Positions 18,722 to 27,247 of a stretch of 64,000 nucleotides of DNA are shown here, in pieces. The notes beneath the pieces are model-generated. The model was not told where the DNA came from and ran no database searches. It saw only the letters and a program-made list of their open reading frames with translations. Both the position numbers and the translations under genes were made by a program. This stretch comes from Micromonospora peucetia (GTDB taxonomy: Bacteria > Actinomycetota > Actinomycetes > Mycobacteriales > Micromonosporaceae): contig NZ_FMIC01000002.1 in the NCBI RefSeq assembly GCF_900091625.1, positions 5,518,001 to 5,582,000 on the forward strand, written 5' to 3'. Each line of letters opens with the position of its first letter. The stretch's first letter is position 1.

Positions 18722-19408
18722 ATGGGTGCCGCTGGCCAGGGTTTGTCCACTGACGAGGTGCAGAACATCCGGGAGTCGCTGGCCGCGGGTCGCAAGCCGA
18801 AGGTGGTGTTCACCGCCTCGGCGGGTCAGATCGCCGGCCAGGTGGGTCAGGTGGTGGAGCTGACCGACCCGGCGGTCTCGGACGAGTTCGTGGTGGTCCG
18901 CTTCGGTCGCGACGAGTTGCCCTTCTCCCCCACCGACGTGGCGGTGGCGCCGCGGGGCGCCGGACGCAAGGCGGCGGAGCCGCAGCCGGAGCCGCAGGTG
19001 GAGGCAGTGCCGGCGGAGCCGGAGTTCGTGTTGGACCGGCCGCGGGAGCCGGCGCCGAGGGAGGAGCCGAAGGTGGAGACGACGGACGCGAAGCCGGCAC
19101 CGGCGCGGCGGCCGGTGAAGGCGGTGAAGCCGAAGGGCCCGGCGGGGCTGACGGTGACGCTGGCGTACGCCGACGGTGAGTGGACGGTGGCGGCGCAGCA
19201 GGGCAGCAAGTCCCTCGCGAAGCCGTACGTGGTGAAGCCGGCGGAGGCGCTGCGGATGGTGGCGCTGGTGGACGTGCCGGGGGTGCACGAGGCGGTGGAG
19301 CAGATCATGGGTGCCGAGCGGGCCGAGGCGGAGCAGCAGGCGGAGAAGCTGCGCGCGGAGCTGGCGGAGATCGAGGCGCGGTTGGCGGAGTTGCGCGAGG
19401 CGCGCTGA
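18722..19408 (+). CDS. Conserved actinobacterial protein, DUF6319-like
   Basis: Start ATG 18722 follows GGGGAAGAGG. The 228-residue protein has three parts: an N-terminal compact domain (GLSTDEVQNIRESLAAGRKPKVVFTASAGQIAGQ to FVVVRFGRDELPFSPTD); a low-complexity Pro/Glu/Lys/Ala linker (about 80-140); and a C-terminal domain ending in an alanine/glutamate coiled coil (GAERAEAEQQAEKLRAEL onward). I recall similar actinobacterial proteins grouped as DUF6319. The basic, proline-rich linker suggests nucleic-acid or ribosome contact, but this is inference. An 11-bp stem terminator follows. Confidence 0.75.
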   Translation: MGAAGQGLSTDEVQNIRESLAAGRKPKVVFTASAGQIAGQVGQVVELTDPAVSDEFVVVRFGRDELPFSPTDVAVAPRGAGRKAAEPQPEPQVEAVPAEPEFVLDRPREPAPREEPKVETTDAKPAPARRPVKAVKPKGPAGLTVTLAYADGEWTVAAQQGSKSLAKPYVVKPAEALRMVALVDVPGVHEAVEQIMGAERAEAEQQAEKLRAELAEIEARLAELREAR

Positions 19409-19419
19409 GCCCGGTGGTA

Positions 19420-19460
19420 CGGCGGCGGGGTGGGTGGCACGATCACCTGCCCCGCCGCCG
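19420..19460. terminator. Bidirectional terminator hairpin
   Basis: CGGCGGCGGGG (19420-19430) pairs with CCCCGCCGCCG (19450-19460), an 11-bp perfect stem with a 19-base loop. It sits between convergent genes (DUF6319-like protein and MarR) and can serve both. Confidence 0.75.
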
Positions 19461-19465
19461 CGTGT

Positions 19466-19927
19466 TCAGCGCCGTGGCCGGGTGTGGTGGTCCAGGAGTT
19501 TGCCGAGCAGGCGGGTGAGCTGTTCGCGTTCGGTGCTGGTGAGCGGGGCGAGCAGGGTTTCCTGGACCTCGGCGAGGGCCTGCCCCATGCGGTGCAGTTC
19601 GGTGCGCCCGGCGGCGGTCAGGGTGATGACGTTGCGGCGCCGATCGGTGGGGTCGGGGGCGCGGACGACGAGATCGCGGGCGGTGAGTTCGTTGACGGTG
19701 GCGACGACGTCGCTGCGGTCGATGCCGCCGCGGCGGCCGAGGTCGGCCTGGCTGGCGGGGCCGAACTCGTCGAGGGTGGCGAGGACCCGGTAGTGGTAGC
19801 CGCGGGCGCCGACGCCGGCGAAGCTGTCGCCGACGAGCCGGCTGGCGTGGGCGGCGGTCTGGGTGAGTAGCCAGCTAGGGGTGGTGCGCAGCCGGGCGGG
19901 GGGTTCCTGCTCGCCGATGTGGTGCAT
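19466..19927 (-). CDS. MarR-family regulator of the adjacent MFS pump
   Basis: The 153-residue product has the MarR winged helix (ASQADLGRRGGIDRSDVVATVNELTARDLVVRAPDPTDRRRNVITLT), including the basic DPTDRRR wing, with dimerisation helices at both ends. It is divergent from the MFS transporter; three GTTGGT-type palindromes fill the 100 bases between, so it very likely represses both genes and is released by a transported drug or phenolic ligand. Confidence 0.92.
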   Translation of the reverse strand: MHHIGEQEPPARLRTTPSWLLTQTAAHASRLVGDSFAGVGARGYHYRVLATLDEFGPASQADLGRRGGIDRSDVVATVNELTARDLVVRAPDPTDRRRNVITLTAAGRTELHRMGQALAEVQETLLAPLTSTEREQLTRLLGKLLDHHTRPRR

Positions 19928-19947
19928 GGGGTGAGCCTACCGTAATC

Positions 19948-20005
19948 GTTGGTGGGACCCACTATTGCTGTTAATGTTGGTCGCACCAACGTTGGCGCTA
20001 CCAAC
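19948..20005. promoter_or_regulatory. Three tandem MarR operators, consensus GTTGGT-N3-ACCAAC
   Basis: Three 15-base sites: GTTGGTGGGACCCAC (19948-19962), GTTGGTCGCACCAAC (19976-19990) and GTTGGCGCTACCAAC (19991-20005). The second and third abut; the first is offset by 28 bases from the second, nearly three helical turns. All lie between the marR and MFS starts, the expected place for a repressor's cognate sites. Confidence 0.85.
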
Positions 20006-20027
20006 ATTTTCGGTGAAGGGATCCCTC

Positions 20028-21440
20028 ATGTCCGCAGCCACCGCGACCGCTCTGCCGGCCGCGACCGATCGACGCCGCTGGCAGGCCCTGGGCTGGGTCG
20101 CCACCGGCCAACTCATGATCGCCGCCGATGCGACGATCATGAACATCGCCCTGCCCACCGTGCAGCGCGACCTGGCCCTCTCCCCCGCCCAGACGCAGTG
20201 GGTCGTCACCGCCTTCGCGCTCTGCTACGGCGGGTTCCTGCTGCTCGGCGGGCGACTGTCGGCGCGCTGGGGCCGCCGCCGCTGCCTGCTGGTCGGCCTC
20301 GGCGTCTTCGCGGCGGCCTCCCTGCTCGGCGGACTGGCGCAGGGCCCGGCCATGATCATCACCGCCCGGGCGTTGCAGGGCCTCGCCGGTGCCCTGTTCA
20401 CCCCCTCGGTGCTTGCCCTGATCGGCACCGCCTTCCCCGCCGGCGCCGCCCGGGCCCGGGCGTTCGGCCGCTACGGCACCGTCATGGGCAGCAGCACCGG
20501 CGTCGGCCTGCTGCTCGGCGGCGTCCTCACCGACCTGGCCGGGTGGCGGTGGAGCCTGCTGGTCGCCGTCCCGATCGCCGCCCTGGCCGCCGTCGGAATC
20601 CTGCGTACCGTCGACGACGGGCCCGGCCACGGCGGCGCGCCGGTCGACCTGGTCGGCGCGGTCCTGGCCACCGCCGGGCTGATGACCCTGGTGTACGGGT
20701 TCAGCCGGGTCGAGGCCGCCGGCTGGGGCACGCCGTCGACCCTGGGCGCCCTCGCCACCGGCACCGTCCTGCTGGCGGCCTTCATCGCCACGCAACGGCG
20801 GGTGGCGCACCCGCTGCTACCACCGCGGGTGGTCCTCGACCGGCGGCGCGGCGGAGCGTACCTGGCGGTGCTGGCCATGGCGGTGGGCAACTTCGCCGCG
20901 TTCTTCTTCCTCACCTTCCACCTACAGGACGTGCTCGGCTTCCCGCCCGTGCTGGCCGGGCTGGCGTTCCTGCCCTACACCGTGGCCATCGTCGTCGGGG
21001 TACGCGTCGCCCGCCGGCTGCTCGCCGACGCACCGGTGCGTCGGCTGCTGGTGCCCGGCCTGCTGGCCACCGCGACCGGGCTGGCCCTGCTCGGCCTGCT
21101 GCGCCCGGACAGCACCTACCCGACCCTGCTGCTGCCGGTGATCGTGCTGCTCGGCCTGGGCAACGCACTCGTGCTGGCCACGGCCAACAGCGTCGCCACG
21201 CAGAACACCGGTCCGGACGCCGGCGTGGCGGGGGCCACCGTGATGACCGCGATGCAGGTCGGCTCGTCGCTGGGCGTGGCACTGCTGGGCAGCGTCGCCG
21301 CAGCGGTCACCGACGGCCACGGCGGCACCCACACCGAGGCCACCGTGCACGGCTACGCGGTAGCGGGCCTGGTCGCCGCCGTGATGCTCACCGTGGCCGG
21401 CGTGATCGTGCGCGCCGTCCTCGGCTCCGGGCGCCGGTGA
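20028..21440 (+). CDS. MFS drug efflux transporter (DHA2/EmrB-QacA family)
   Basis: The 470-residue permease shows the DHA2 pattern: ATIMNIALPTVQRDLALSP in TM1, GGRLSARWGRRR (motif A), RALQGLAGALFTPSVLALI (TM4) and many further helices to the end, consistent with 12-14 spans. Start ATG 20028 follows GAAGGG. It likely extrudes hydrophobic drugs in exchange for protons and is repressed by the divergent MarR. A very strong 18-bp terminator hairpin follows. Confidence 0.92.
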   Translation: MSAATATALPAATDRRRWQALGWVATGQLMIAADATIMNIALPTVQRDLALSPAQTQWVVTAFALCYGGFLLLGGRLSARWGRRRCLLVGLGVFAAASLLGGLAQGPAMIITARALQGLAGALFTPSVLALIGTAFPAGAARARAFGRYGTVMGSSTGVGLLLGGVLTDLAGWRWSLLVAVPIAALAAVGILRTVDDGPGHGGAPVDLVGAVLATAGLMTLVYGFSRVEAAGWGTPSTLGALATGTVLLAAFIATQRRVAHPLLPPRVVLDRRRGGAYLAVLAMAVGNFAAFFFLTFHLQDVLGFPPVLAGLAFLPYTVAIVVGVRVARRLLADAPVRRLLVPGLLATATGLALLGLLRPDSTYPTLLLPVIVLLGLGNALVLATANSVATQNTGPDAGVAGATVMTAMQVGSSLGVALLGSVAAAVTDGHGGTHTEATVHGYAVAGLVAAVMLTVAGVIVRAVLGSGRR

Positions 21441-21453
21441 CGTGACGGGATGC

Positions 21454-21499
21454 GGCCAGGGGGCCGACGCGGAAGAAGTGTCGCGTCGGCCCCCTGGCC
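21454..21499. terminator. Strong bidirectional terminator
   Basis: GGCCAGGGGGCCGACGCG (21454-21471) and its exact complement (21482-21499) form an 18-bp stem with a ten-base loop between the convergent MFS and cydB genes. Confidence 0.88.
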
Positions 21500-21546
21500 G
21501 GTGCGGGTGGCGGCGGCGGGGCCCACGGCCACCCGGCGGGGGCGGG

Positions 21547-22545
21547 TCAGTGCTGCGGGATGTGGGCCACCCCGATGCGCTTGCGGAACACCCAGTACGT
21601 CCAGCCCTGGTAGGCCAGCACGATCGGGGTGAACACCACCGCCACCCAGGTCATGATCTTCAGGGTGTAGGGGGTGGAGGCGGCGTTGGTGGCCGTCAGC
21701 GTCCCGGCCGCGTCGAGGGTGGAGGGCAGCACGTTCGGGAACAGCGCCGCGAACAGCGTCGCCACGGCCAGCGCGATCGCCACGGCGGTGCCGGTGAACG
21801 CCCAGCCCTCGCGGCGTACCCGGGCGGCGGCGAGACCACCGAGCAGGGCCAGTGCCGCGCCGACGGCGAACACGACGGCGGCCGGGCTCGAACGGATGGT
21901 CAACGTCCAGCTCAGGAACGCCACCGCGAGCACGGCGGTGGCCACGCCCAGGCGTACCGCGAGCGCGCCGGCGCGCTCGCGGACGTCGCCGACGGTCTTC
22001 AGCGCGATGAACACGGCGCCGTGGGTGAGGAACAGCGCCGCGGTGGTCGCGCCGCCGAGCAGGGCGTACGGGTTGAGGAGGTTGAGCAGGCCGCCGACGT
22101 ACTCGTGCTCGGCGTCCAGTGGCACGCCGCGCAGGATGTTGGCGAACGCCACGCCCCACAGCACCGCCGGCACCGTCGAGCCGATGAAGATCGCCATGTC
22201 CCAGCGGCGCTTCCAGGACGCCTCGGGACGCTTGTGGCGGTACTCGAAGGCGACCCCGCGGATGATCAGGGCCAGCAGGATCAGCAGCAGCGGCAGGTAG
22301 AAGCCGGAGAACAGGGTGGCGTACCACTCGGGGAACGCGGCGAACATGGCGCCGCCGGCGGTGATCAGCCAGACCTCGTTGCCGTCCCAGACCGGGCCGA
22401 TGGTGTTGATCAGGACGCGGCGTTCCTTGTCGTTGCGGCCGAGTACGGGCAGCAGCATGCCGACGCCGAAGTCGAATCCCTCGAGGATGAAGTACCCGGT
22501 GAACAGGACCGCGACGAGCAGGAACCAGATGGTGGTGAGTTCCAC
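21547..22545 (-). CDS. cydB: Cytochrome bd oxidase subunit II
   Basis: The 332-residue membrane protein begins MELTTIWFLLVAVLFTGYFILEGFDFGVGML, the nearly invariant CydB N-terminus with the GFDFG motif, then RRVLINTIGPVWDGNEVWLITAGGAMFAAFP. Hydrophobic spans continue to TYWVFRKRIG. It pairs with CydA to form the high-affinity quinol oxidase that reduces O2 to water without proton pumping. It is 15 bases downstream of cydA on the same transcript. The cydDC exporter genes that often follow are absent; the MFS gene converges instead. Confidence 0.97.
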   Translation of the reverse strand: MELTTIWFLLVAVLFTGYFILEGFDFGVGMLLPVLGRNDKERRVLINTIGPVWDGNEVWLITAGGAMFAAFPEWYATLFSGFYLPLLLILLALIIRGVAFEYRHKRPEASWKRRWDMAIFIGSTVPAVLWGVAFANILRGVPLDAEHEYVGGLLNLLNPYALLGGATTAALFLTHGAVFIALKTVGDVRERAGALAVRLGVATAVLAVAFLSWTLTIRSSPAAVVFAVGAALALLGGLAAARVRREGWAFTGTAVAIALAVATLFAALFPNVLPSTLDAAGTLTATNAASTPYTLKIMTWVAVVFTPIVLAYQGWTYWVFRKRIGVAHIPQH

Positions 22546-22560
22546 GGTTGTCTCCGGTGA

Positions 22561-23976
22561 TCAGTAGGCGAACGCGAGCGGGCGCTCGGCGTCGTCGTCG
22601 GTGTCGTCGGTCTCCGGCGCCGGGGTGAGGTCGGGCACGCCGGCCTTGGCGTAGCGCAGCAGCAGTTTGACCTCGACCACGGCGAGGGCGGCGTAGATGA
22701 GGGTGAAGGCGGTGAACGAGGTGAGCACCTCGGCCATGGAGACGCTGCGGGACACGCCGTCGCGGGTGAGCATCTCGCCGAAGACGATCCACGGCTGGCG
22801 ACCCATCTCGGTGAAGATCCAGCCGAAGGAGTTCGCCGCGAGGGGCAGCAGCGGCATGACCAGGCCGGCGCGCAGCAGCCACTTGCTGGTGGGCGTACGG
22901 CCCTTGCGCTGGCTCCAGAGCACCAGCAGGGCGATCGCGGCGGCAGCCATCCCGAAGGCGATCATGAAGCGGAAACTCCAGTAGGTGACCGGGATGATCG
23001 GGGTGTAGCTGCCGGCGCCGTACTGCGCGGCGTACTGGGCCTGCAGGTCGTTGATGCCCTGCACGGTGCCGTTCGGGTCGCCGGTGCCCAGCCAGGACAG
23101 CAGGTGCGGGATCTTGAGGGCGAACACCTCGCGGCTGCCGTCGAGGCTACCGATGGTGAGTACGGAGAACGAGGCGGGCGACTCGGTGGTGTAGAGGCCC
23201 TCGGCGGCGGCCATCTTCATCGGCTGTACCTCGGTCATGATCTTGCCCTGGATGTCACCGGTGAAGGCGACGGCGGCGGCGGAGATCAGGGTGACCCAGG
23301 AGCCGAACTTCGCGGCGAACCGGTAGGCGGGGGTGTCGGCGGAGTCGCGGTTGCGCACCAGGTGCCACATGGCGACGGCGACCAGCAGCGAGCCGGCCAC
23401 CAGGAACGCGCCGGCGATGGTGTGCGGGAAGGTGATCATGGCGACCTTGTTGGTCAGCACGGCCATGAAGTCGGTGAGTTCGGCGCGGCCGGTGTCGGGG
23501 TTGATCCGGTAGCCGACCGGGTTCTGCATGAACGAGTTCGCCGCGAGGATGAAGTACGCGCTGAGGTTGCTGCCGATCGCGGCGGCCCAGATGGCGGCTA
23601 GGTGCAGCCGCTTGGGCAGCCGGTCCCAACCGAAGATCCACAGGCCGATGAAGGTCGACTCGAGGAAGAACGCGACCAGCGCTTCGATAGCCAGGGGGGC
23701 GCCGAAGATGTCGCCGACGAAGCGGGAGTAGTCGCTCCAGTTCATGCCGAACTGGAACTCCTGCACGATGCCGGTCACCACGCCCATGGCGAAGTTGATC
23801 AGGAAGAGCTTGCCGTAGAACTTGGTGAGCTTCAGGTACTTCTCGTCGCCGGTGCGGTGCCACATCGTCTGGAGGATCGCCACCAGCACGGACAGGCCGA
23901 TGGTCAGCGGTACGAAAAGAAAGTGGTAGACGGTGGTGACACCGAACTGCCAGCGGGCGACGTCCAACGCGTCCAC
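22561..23976 (-). CDS. cydA: Cytochrome bd oxidase subunit I
   Basis: The 471-residue protein starts (GTG) MDALDVARWQFGVTTVYHFLFVPLTIGLSVL with the conserved heme-ligand His in the first helix, and carries FLFNFAMG-like LFLINFAMGVVTGIVQEFQFGMNW, then the GRQPWIVFGEMLTRDGVS segment near the quinol site. About nine helices. It holds hemes b558, b595 and d. Bd oxidase is favoured under low oxygen or with sulfide/NO stress. Repeated ACTAC/GTAGT palindromes just upstream of the start suggest control by a repressor or a redox regulator. Confidence 0.97.
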   Translation of the reverse strand: MDALDVARWQFGVTTVYHFLFVPLTIGLSVLVAILQTMWHRTGDEKYLKLTKFYGKLFLINFAMGVVTGIVQEFQFGMNWSDYSRFVGDIFGAPLAIEALVAFFLESTFIGLWIFGWDRLPKRLHLAAIWAAAIGSNLSAYFILAANSFMQNPVGYRINPDTGRAELTDFMAVLTNKVAMITFPHTIAGAFLVAGSLLVAVAMWHLVRNRDSADTPAYRFAAKFGSWVTLISAAAVAFTGDIQGKIMTEVQPMKMAAAEGLYTTESPASFSVLTIGSLDGSREVFALKIPHLLSWLGTGDPNGTVQGINDLQAQYAAQYGAGSYTPIIPVTYWSFRFMIAFGMAAAAIALLVLWSQRKGRTPTSKWLLRAGLVMPLLPLAANSFGWIFTEMGRQPWIVFGEMLTRDGVSRSVSMAEVLTSFTAFTLIYAALAVVEVKLLLRYAKAGVPDLTPAPETDDTDDDAERPLAFAY

Positions 23977-23999
23977 CAGTAACCCCCCAGGCTGTGCAT

Positions 24000-24024
24000 A
24001 CTACGAGACGTAGTAGATACTACT
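24000..24024. promoter_or_regulatory. Overlapping palindromes upstream of cydA
   Basis: ACTACG-AGA-CGTAGT (24000-24014) is a perfect palindrome and overlaps a second, AGTAG-ATA-CTACT (24012-24024); a third set of related half sites (TACTGCTCGTCGTA) follows. They lie 24-60 bases before the cydA start on the minus strand and about 150 bases from the divergent acyltransferase. This is a likely multi-site operator; the protein is unknown. Confidence 0.6.
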
Positions 24025-24172
24025 GCTCGTCGTAGACGATCCGGCAGGGGCGGGGGTCCCGAAGCGACCCGGGACCAATGACCCTGATCACCACTGCCGG
24101 ACGGCCCGGTCGCCGGGCGAGGCGTGCCCCGCACCCCACGACCGGGGTCCCGCATGCGACCATTGCGCGCTG

Positions 24173-24946
24173 ATGGACACCACCCGGCCGACCTGGCAGC
24201 CGCCGCTGATCTGGCGCGCCGCACAACTGTTCGCCCGCCTCGTCGTCGCGATCGTGGCCCGGCTGGAGGTCAGCGGCGACGTGCCCGCGGCACTGCGCCG
24301 GGGCCCACTGATCCTGGCCGCCAACCACATCAGCCCGTTCGACCCCGTCGTGCTCGCCGCCGCCTGCCGCACCCGGGGCGTCGCCCCGCGGATCATGGCC
24401 ACCGGCGGGCTGTTCCGTACCCCCCTGATCGGCACCGCGATGCGCCGCGCCGGGCACCTGCGCGTCGACCGGGGCACCGCCGCCGTCGGCCGCGCCCTCG
24501 ACGACGCCGCGGCGGCGGTCTCCGCCGGCTCGGTGATCCTGGTCTACCCGGAGGGCCGCATCGGCCTGGACCCCGGCATGTGGCCCGAACGCGGCAAGAC
24601 CGGCACCGCCCGCCTCGCCCTCACCTGCGGCGCCCCGGTGATCCCGGTCGCCCAGTGGGGCTCGCACGAGGTGGTGCCCTACCGCGCCCCGAAGGGACTG
24701 CCGCGCGGCGTCGCCCGCGCGGTGTGGCACCGCCCGGTGCTGCGCGTGCACTTCGGCGACCCCGTCGACCTGGCCGACCTCACCCACGGCGCACCCGGCG
24801 CCGCCCGCCAGGCCACCGACCGGATCATCGACGCCGTCACCGATGCCCTCGGGCCGCTGCGCCCCGACGAACCCGAGCGCCCCCGGCACGTCGACCCCGG
24901 TCGACCGACCGACACCAGCCGCTCGCACCGCCGGCCAGCCGGCTGA
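24173..24946 (+). CDS. 1-acylglycerol-3-phosphate acyltransferase-like (PlsC family)
   Basis: The 257-residue protein has the acyltransferase motifs in order: NHISPFD (motif I, His and Asp catalytic, about residue 50), RVDRGTAAVGRAL (II), YPEGRIGLDPGMWPERGKTGTARLAL (III) and APVIPVAQWGSHE (IV). A hydrophobic N-terminal stretch suggests membrane association. It acylates lysophosphatidate or another lipid acceptor. The last 30 residues are low-complexity and polar. The following GDPD gene suggests a small lipid-turnover cluster. Confidence 0.9.
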   Translation: MDTTRPTWQPPLIWRAAQLFARLVVAIVARLEVSGDVPAALRRGPLILAANHISPFDPVVLAAACRTRGVAPRIMATGGLFRTPLIGTAMRRAGHLRVDRGTAAVGRALDDAAAAVSAGSVILVYPEGRIGLDPGMWPERGKTGTARLALTCGAPVIPVAQWGSHEVVPYRAPKGLPRGVARAVWHRPVLRVHFGDPVDLADLTHGAPGAARQATDRIIDAVTDALGPLRPDEPERPRHVDPGRPTDTSRSHRRPAG

Positions 24947-24995
24947 TTCACGGGTGGCCATCGGGCGGCCACCGGAGGCCGGGCATACTCCCCGC

Positions 24996-25757
24996 GTGGA
25001 CCACGCCTACCTCGACGGCCCCGCACCGCTGGCGTTCGCCCACCGTGGCGGCGCCGCCGAGGGCGACGAGAACACCGCCGCGGCGTTCGCCCGCGCGATC
25101 GGGCTCGGCTACCGGTACGTCGAGACCGACGTGCACGGCACCGCCGACGGCATCGCGGTGGTCTTCCACGACGCCACGCTGACCCGGGTCACCGGCGAGC
25201 CGGGGCGCATCGCCGACCTGCGCTGGGCCGACCTGGCCTCGGTACGCGTCGGCGGCGCCGCCGTGGTCCCCCGCCTCGACGAGGTCCTCGACGCCTGGCC
25301 GCAGGTGCGGTTCAACATCGACGTCAAGGCCGACGGCGGCGTCGATGCGACCGTGGCCGCCGTCGGGCGTGCCAAGGCCGGCGACCGGGTGCTGCTGGCC
25401 TCGTTCAGCGACGCCCGGCTGGCCCTGCTGCGCGTCCTCACGCAGGGACGGGTCGCCACCAGTCTCGGCATGCGCGGGGTGGCCCGGCTGCGGATGGCCT
25501 CCCTGACCGGGCGGGCGCTGCGACTGCCTCCGTCGGTGGTCGCCGCGCAGGTGCCGGTGCGTTACGGGCGGGTGCCCGTGGTGGACCGCCGGTTCCTGCG
25601 GTATGCCCACCGACTCGGCCTGCACGTGCACGTCTGGACGATCGACGAACCTGCCGAAATGCACGAGTTACTTGATCTTGGGGTGGATGGCATCATGACC
25701 GATCACGTCGGCGTGCTGCGCGACGTCTACCGCAGCCGCGGCCACTGGGCCGCCTGA
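24996..25757 (+). CDS. Glycerophosphodiester phosphodiesterase
   Basis: From GTG 24996 the product has 253 residues of GDPD barrel: AFAHRGGAAEGDENT (catalytic HRG with Glu/Asn), YVETDVHGTADGIAVVFHDATLTRVTG (E-x-D and HD), FNIDVKA and the C-terminal VHVWTIDEPAEMHELLDLGVDGIMTDH. It hydrolyses glycerophosphodiesters to glycerol-3-phosphate and an alcohol. No signal peptide, so probably cytoplasmic. It follows the acyltransferase by 49 bases and precedes the UMF1-type transporter by 16, so the three may be one transcript. Confidence 0.93.
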   Translation: MDHAYLDGPAPLAFAHRGGAAEGDENTAAAFARAIGLGYRYVETDVHGTADGIAVVFHDATLTRVTGEPGRIADLRWADLASVRVGGAAVVPRLDEVLDAWPQVRFNIDVKADGGVDATVAAVGRAKAGDRVLLASFSDARLALLRVLTQGRVATSLGMRGVARLRMASLTGRALRLPPSVVAAQVPVRYGRVPVVDRRFLRYAHRLGLHVHVWTIDEPAEMHELLDLGVDGIMTDHVGVLRDVYRSRGHWAA

Positions 25758-25773
25758 ACGCCGAAGGACCCCG

Positions 25774-27162
25774 ATGGCCGAGACCGTCACCCCCACGGTG
25801 GGCGACACCCCCGCCCCGGCGAGCACCCGCCGCGAACGCAGCGGCTGGTACTTCTACGACTGGGCGATGTCCGCCTTCTCCACCACCGTCATCACCGTGT
25901 TCCTCGGCCCGTTCCTGACCACCGTCACCGAACTCGCCGCCGGCTGCGAACTCGGCGCCGACACCTGCTCCGGGTACGTCTACCCGCTCGGCATCAAGGT
26001 CGCCGCCGGCTCGTACTTTCCGTACCTGGTGTCGTTGTCGGTGTTCCTCACCGTGTTCGTGCTGCCGATCATCGGCGCGATCGCCGACCGGTCGGCACAC
26101 AAGAAGCGGCTGCTCGCCGCCGCCGCGTTCACCGGCGCCGGCGCCACCATCGGCATGCTCTTCGTCACCGGCGACCGGTACCTGCTCGGCGGGGTGCTGT
26201 TCATGGTCGCCAACATCGCCTTCGGCGCCGGAGTGGTGGTCTACAACTCCTTCCTGCCACAGCTCGGCGGCCCCGACGACCGCGACGGCATCTCCAGCCG
26301 CGGCTGGGCACTGGGCTACCTGGGCGGCGGCGTGCTGCTGGCGCTCAACCTCGTCGCGGTCAGCATGCTCGGCGAGGAGGGCAACCACCACCGCACCCTC
26401 GACCTGGCCCGCTGGTCGATCGTGTCCGCCGGCGTGTGGTGGGCGGTGTTCACCCTGGTCCCGCTGCGCTGGCTGCGGGAGCACCCCACCGCCGCCGCGC
26501 TGGCCGGCGGTAACCCGGTCACCGACGGGTTCCGGCAGCTCGGCCGCACCCTGCGCGAGATCAAGGCGTACCCGCTGACGCTGTTCTTCCTGCTCGCCTT
26601 CCTGGTCTACAACGACGGTATCCAGACCGTCATCGCCCTGGCCAGCCAGTACGGCACCGAGGAGCTGAAGCTCGGGCAGACCACCCTGATCATCACGATC
26701 CTGCTGGTGCAGTTCCTCGCCTTCGGCGGCGCGCTGCTGCTCGGCGCCCTCGCCAAGCGCATCGGCGCCTGGAAGACCGTGCTGATCAGCCTGGTGCTGT
26801 GGACCGGGGTGATCCTCGGCGCGTTCCGGCTGCCCGCTGAGGCGCCGCTGCCGTTCATGATCCTCGGCGCCGCCATCGGCCTGGTGCTCGGCGGCAGCCA
26901 GGCCCTGAGCCGGTCGCTGTTCAGCCAGCTCATCCCCGCCGGCAAGGAGGGCGAGTACTACGGCTTCTACGAGATCAGCGACAAGGGCACCAGCTGGCTC
27001 GGCCCGCTGGCCTTCGGCATCGTGTTCCAGCTCACCAACTCCTACCGGGTGGGCCTGGTCTCCCTGCTGATCTTCTTCGTCGTCGGGTTCCTGCTGCTGC
27101 TGGCCGTGCCGATCCGCCGGGCCATCGTCGCCGCCGGCAACACCCCGCCCCGGGTGCTCTGA
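25774..27162 (+). CDS. MFS transporter, UMF1/Atg22-like
   Basis: The 462-residue protein carries the UMF1-family opening RSGWYFYDWAMSAFSTTVITVFLGPF, then IIGAIADRSAHKKRLL (motif A-like), NSFLPQLGGPDDRDGISSRGWALGYLGGG and GLVLGGSQALSRSLFSQLIPAGKEGEYYGFYEISDKGTSWLGP. All are typical of the bacterial proteins related to yeast Atg22, which move amino acids or other small solutes. About 12 membrane helices. GAAGGA precedes the ATG. The substrate is unknown. Confidence 0.92.
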   Translation: MAETVTPTVGDTPAPASTRRERSGWYFYDWAMSAFSTTVITVFLGPFLTTVTELAAGCELGADTCSGYVYPLGIKVAAGSYFPYLVSLSVFLTVFVLPIIGAIADRSAHKKRLLAAAAFTGAGATIGMLFVTGDRYLLGGVLFMVANIAFGAGVVVYNSFLPQLGGPDDRDGISSRGWALGYLGGGVLLALNLVAVSMLGEEGNHHRTLDLARWSIVSAGVWWAVFTLVPLRWLREHPTAAALAGGNPVTDGFRQLGRTLREIKAYPLTLFFLLAFLVYNDGIQTVIALASQYGTEELKLGQTTLIITILLVQFLAFGGALLLGALAKRIGAWKTVLISLVLWTGVILGAFRLPAEAPLPFMILGAAIGLVLGGSQALSRSLFSQLIPAGKEGEYYGFYEISDKGTSWLGPLAFGIVFQLTNSYRVGLVSLLIFFVVGFLLLLAVPIRRAIVAAGNTPPRVL

Positions 27163-27247
27163 GCCGGGCGGAGCGCGCCGGGGGGTCCGGACCGGGCGGA
27201 CCGCGCCGGCCTGATCGAGTGACGTCGATCGGCTAGGCTGCCCGACC

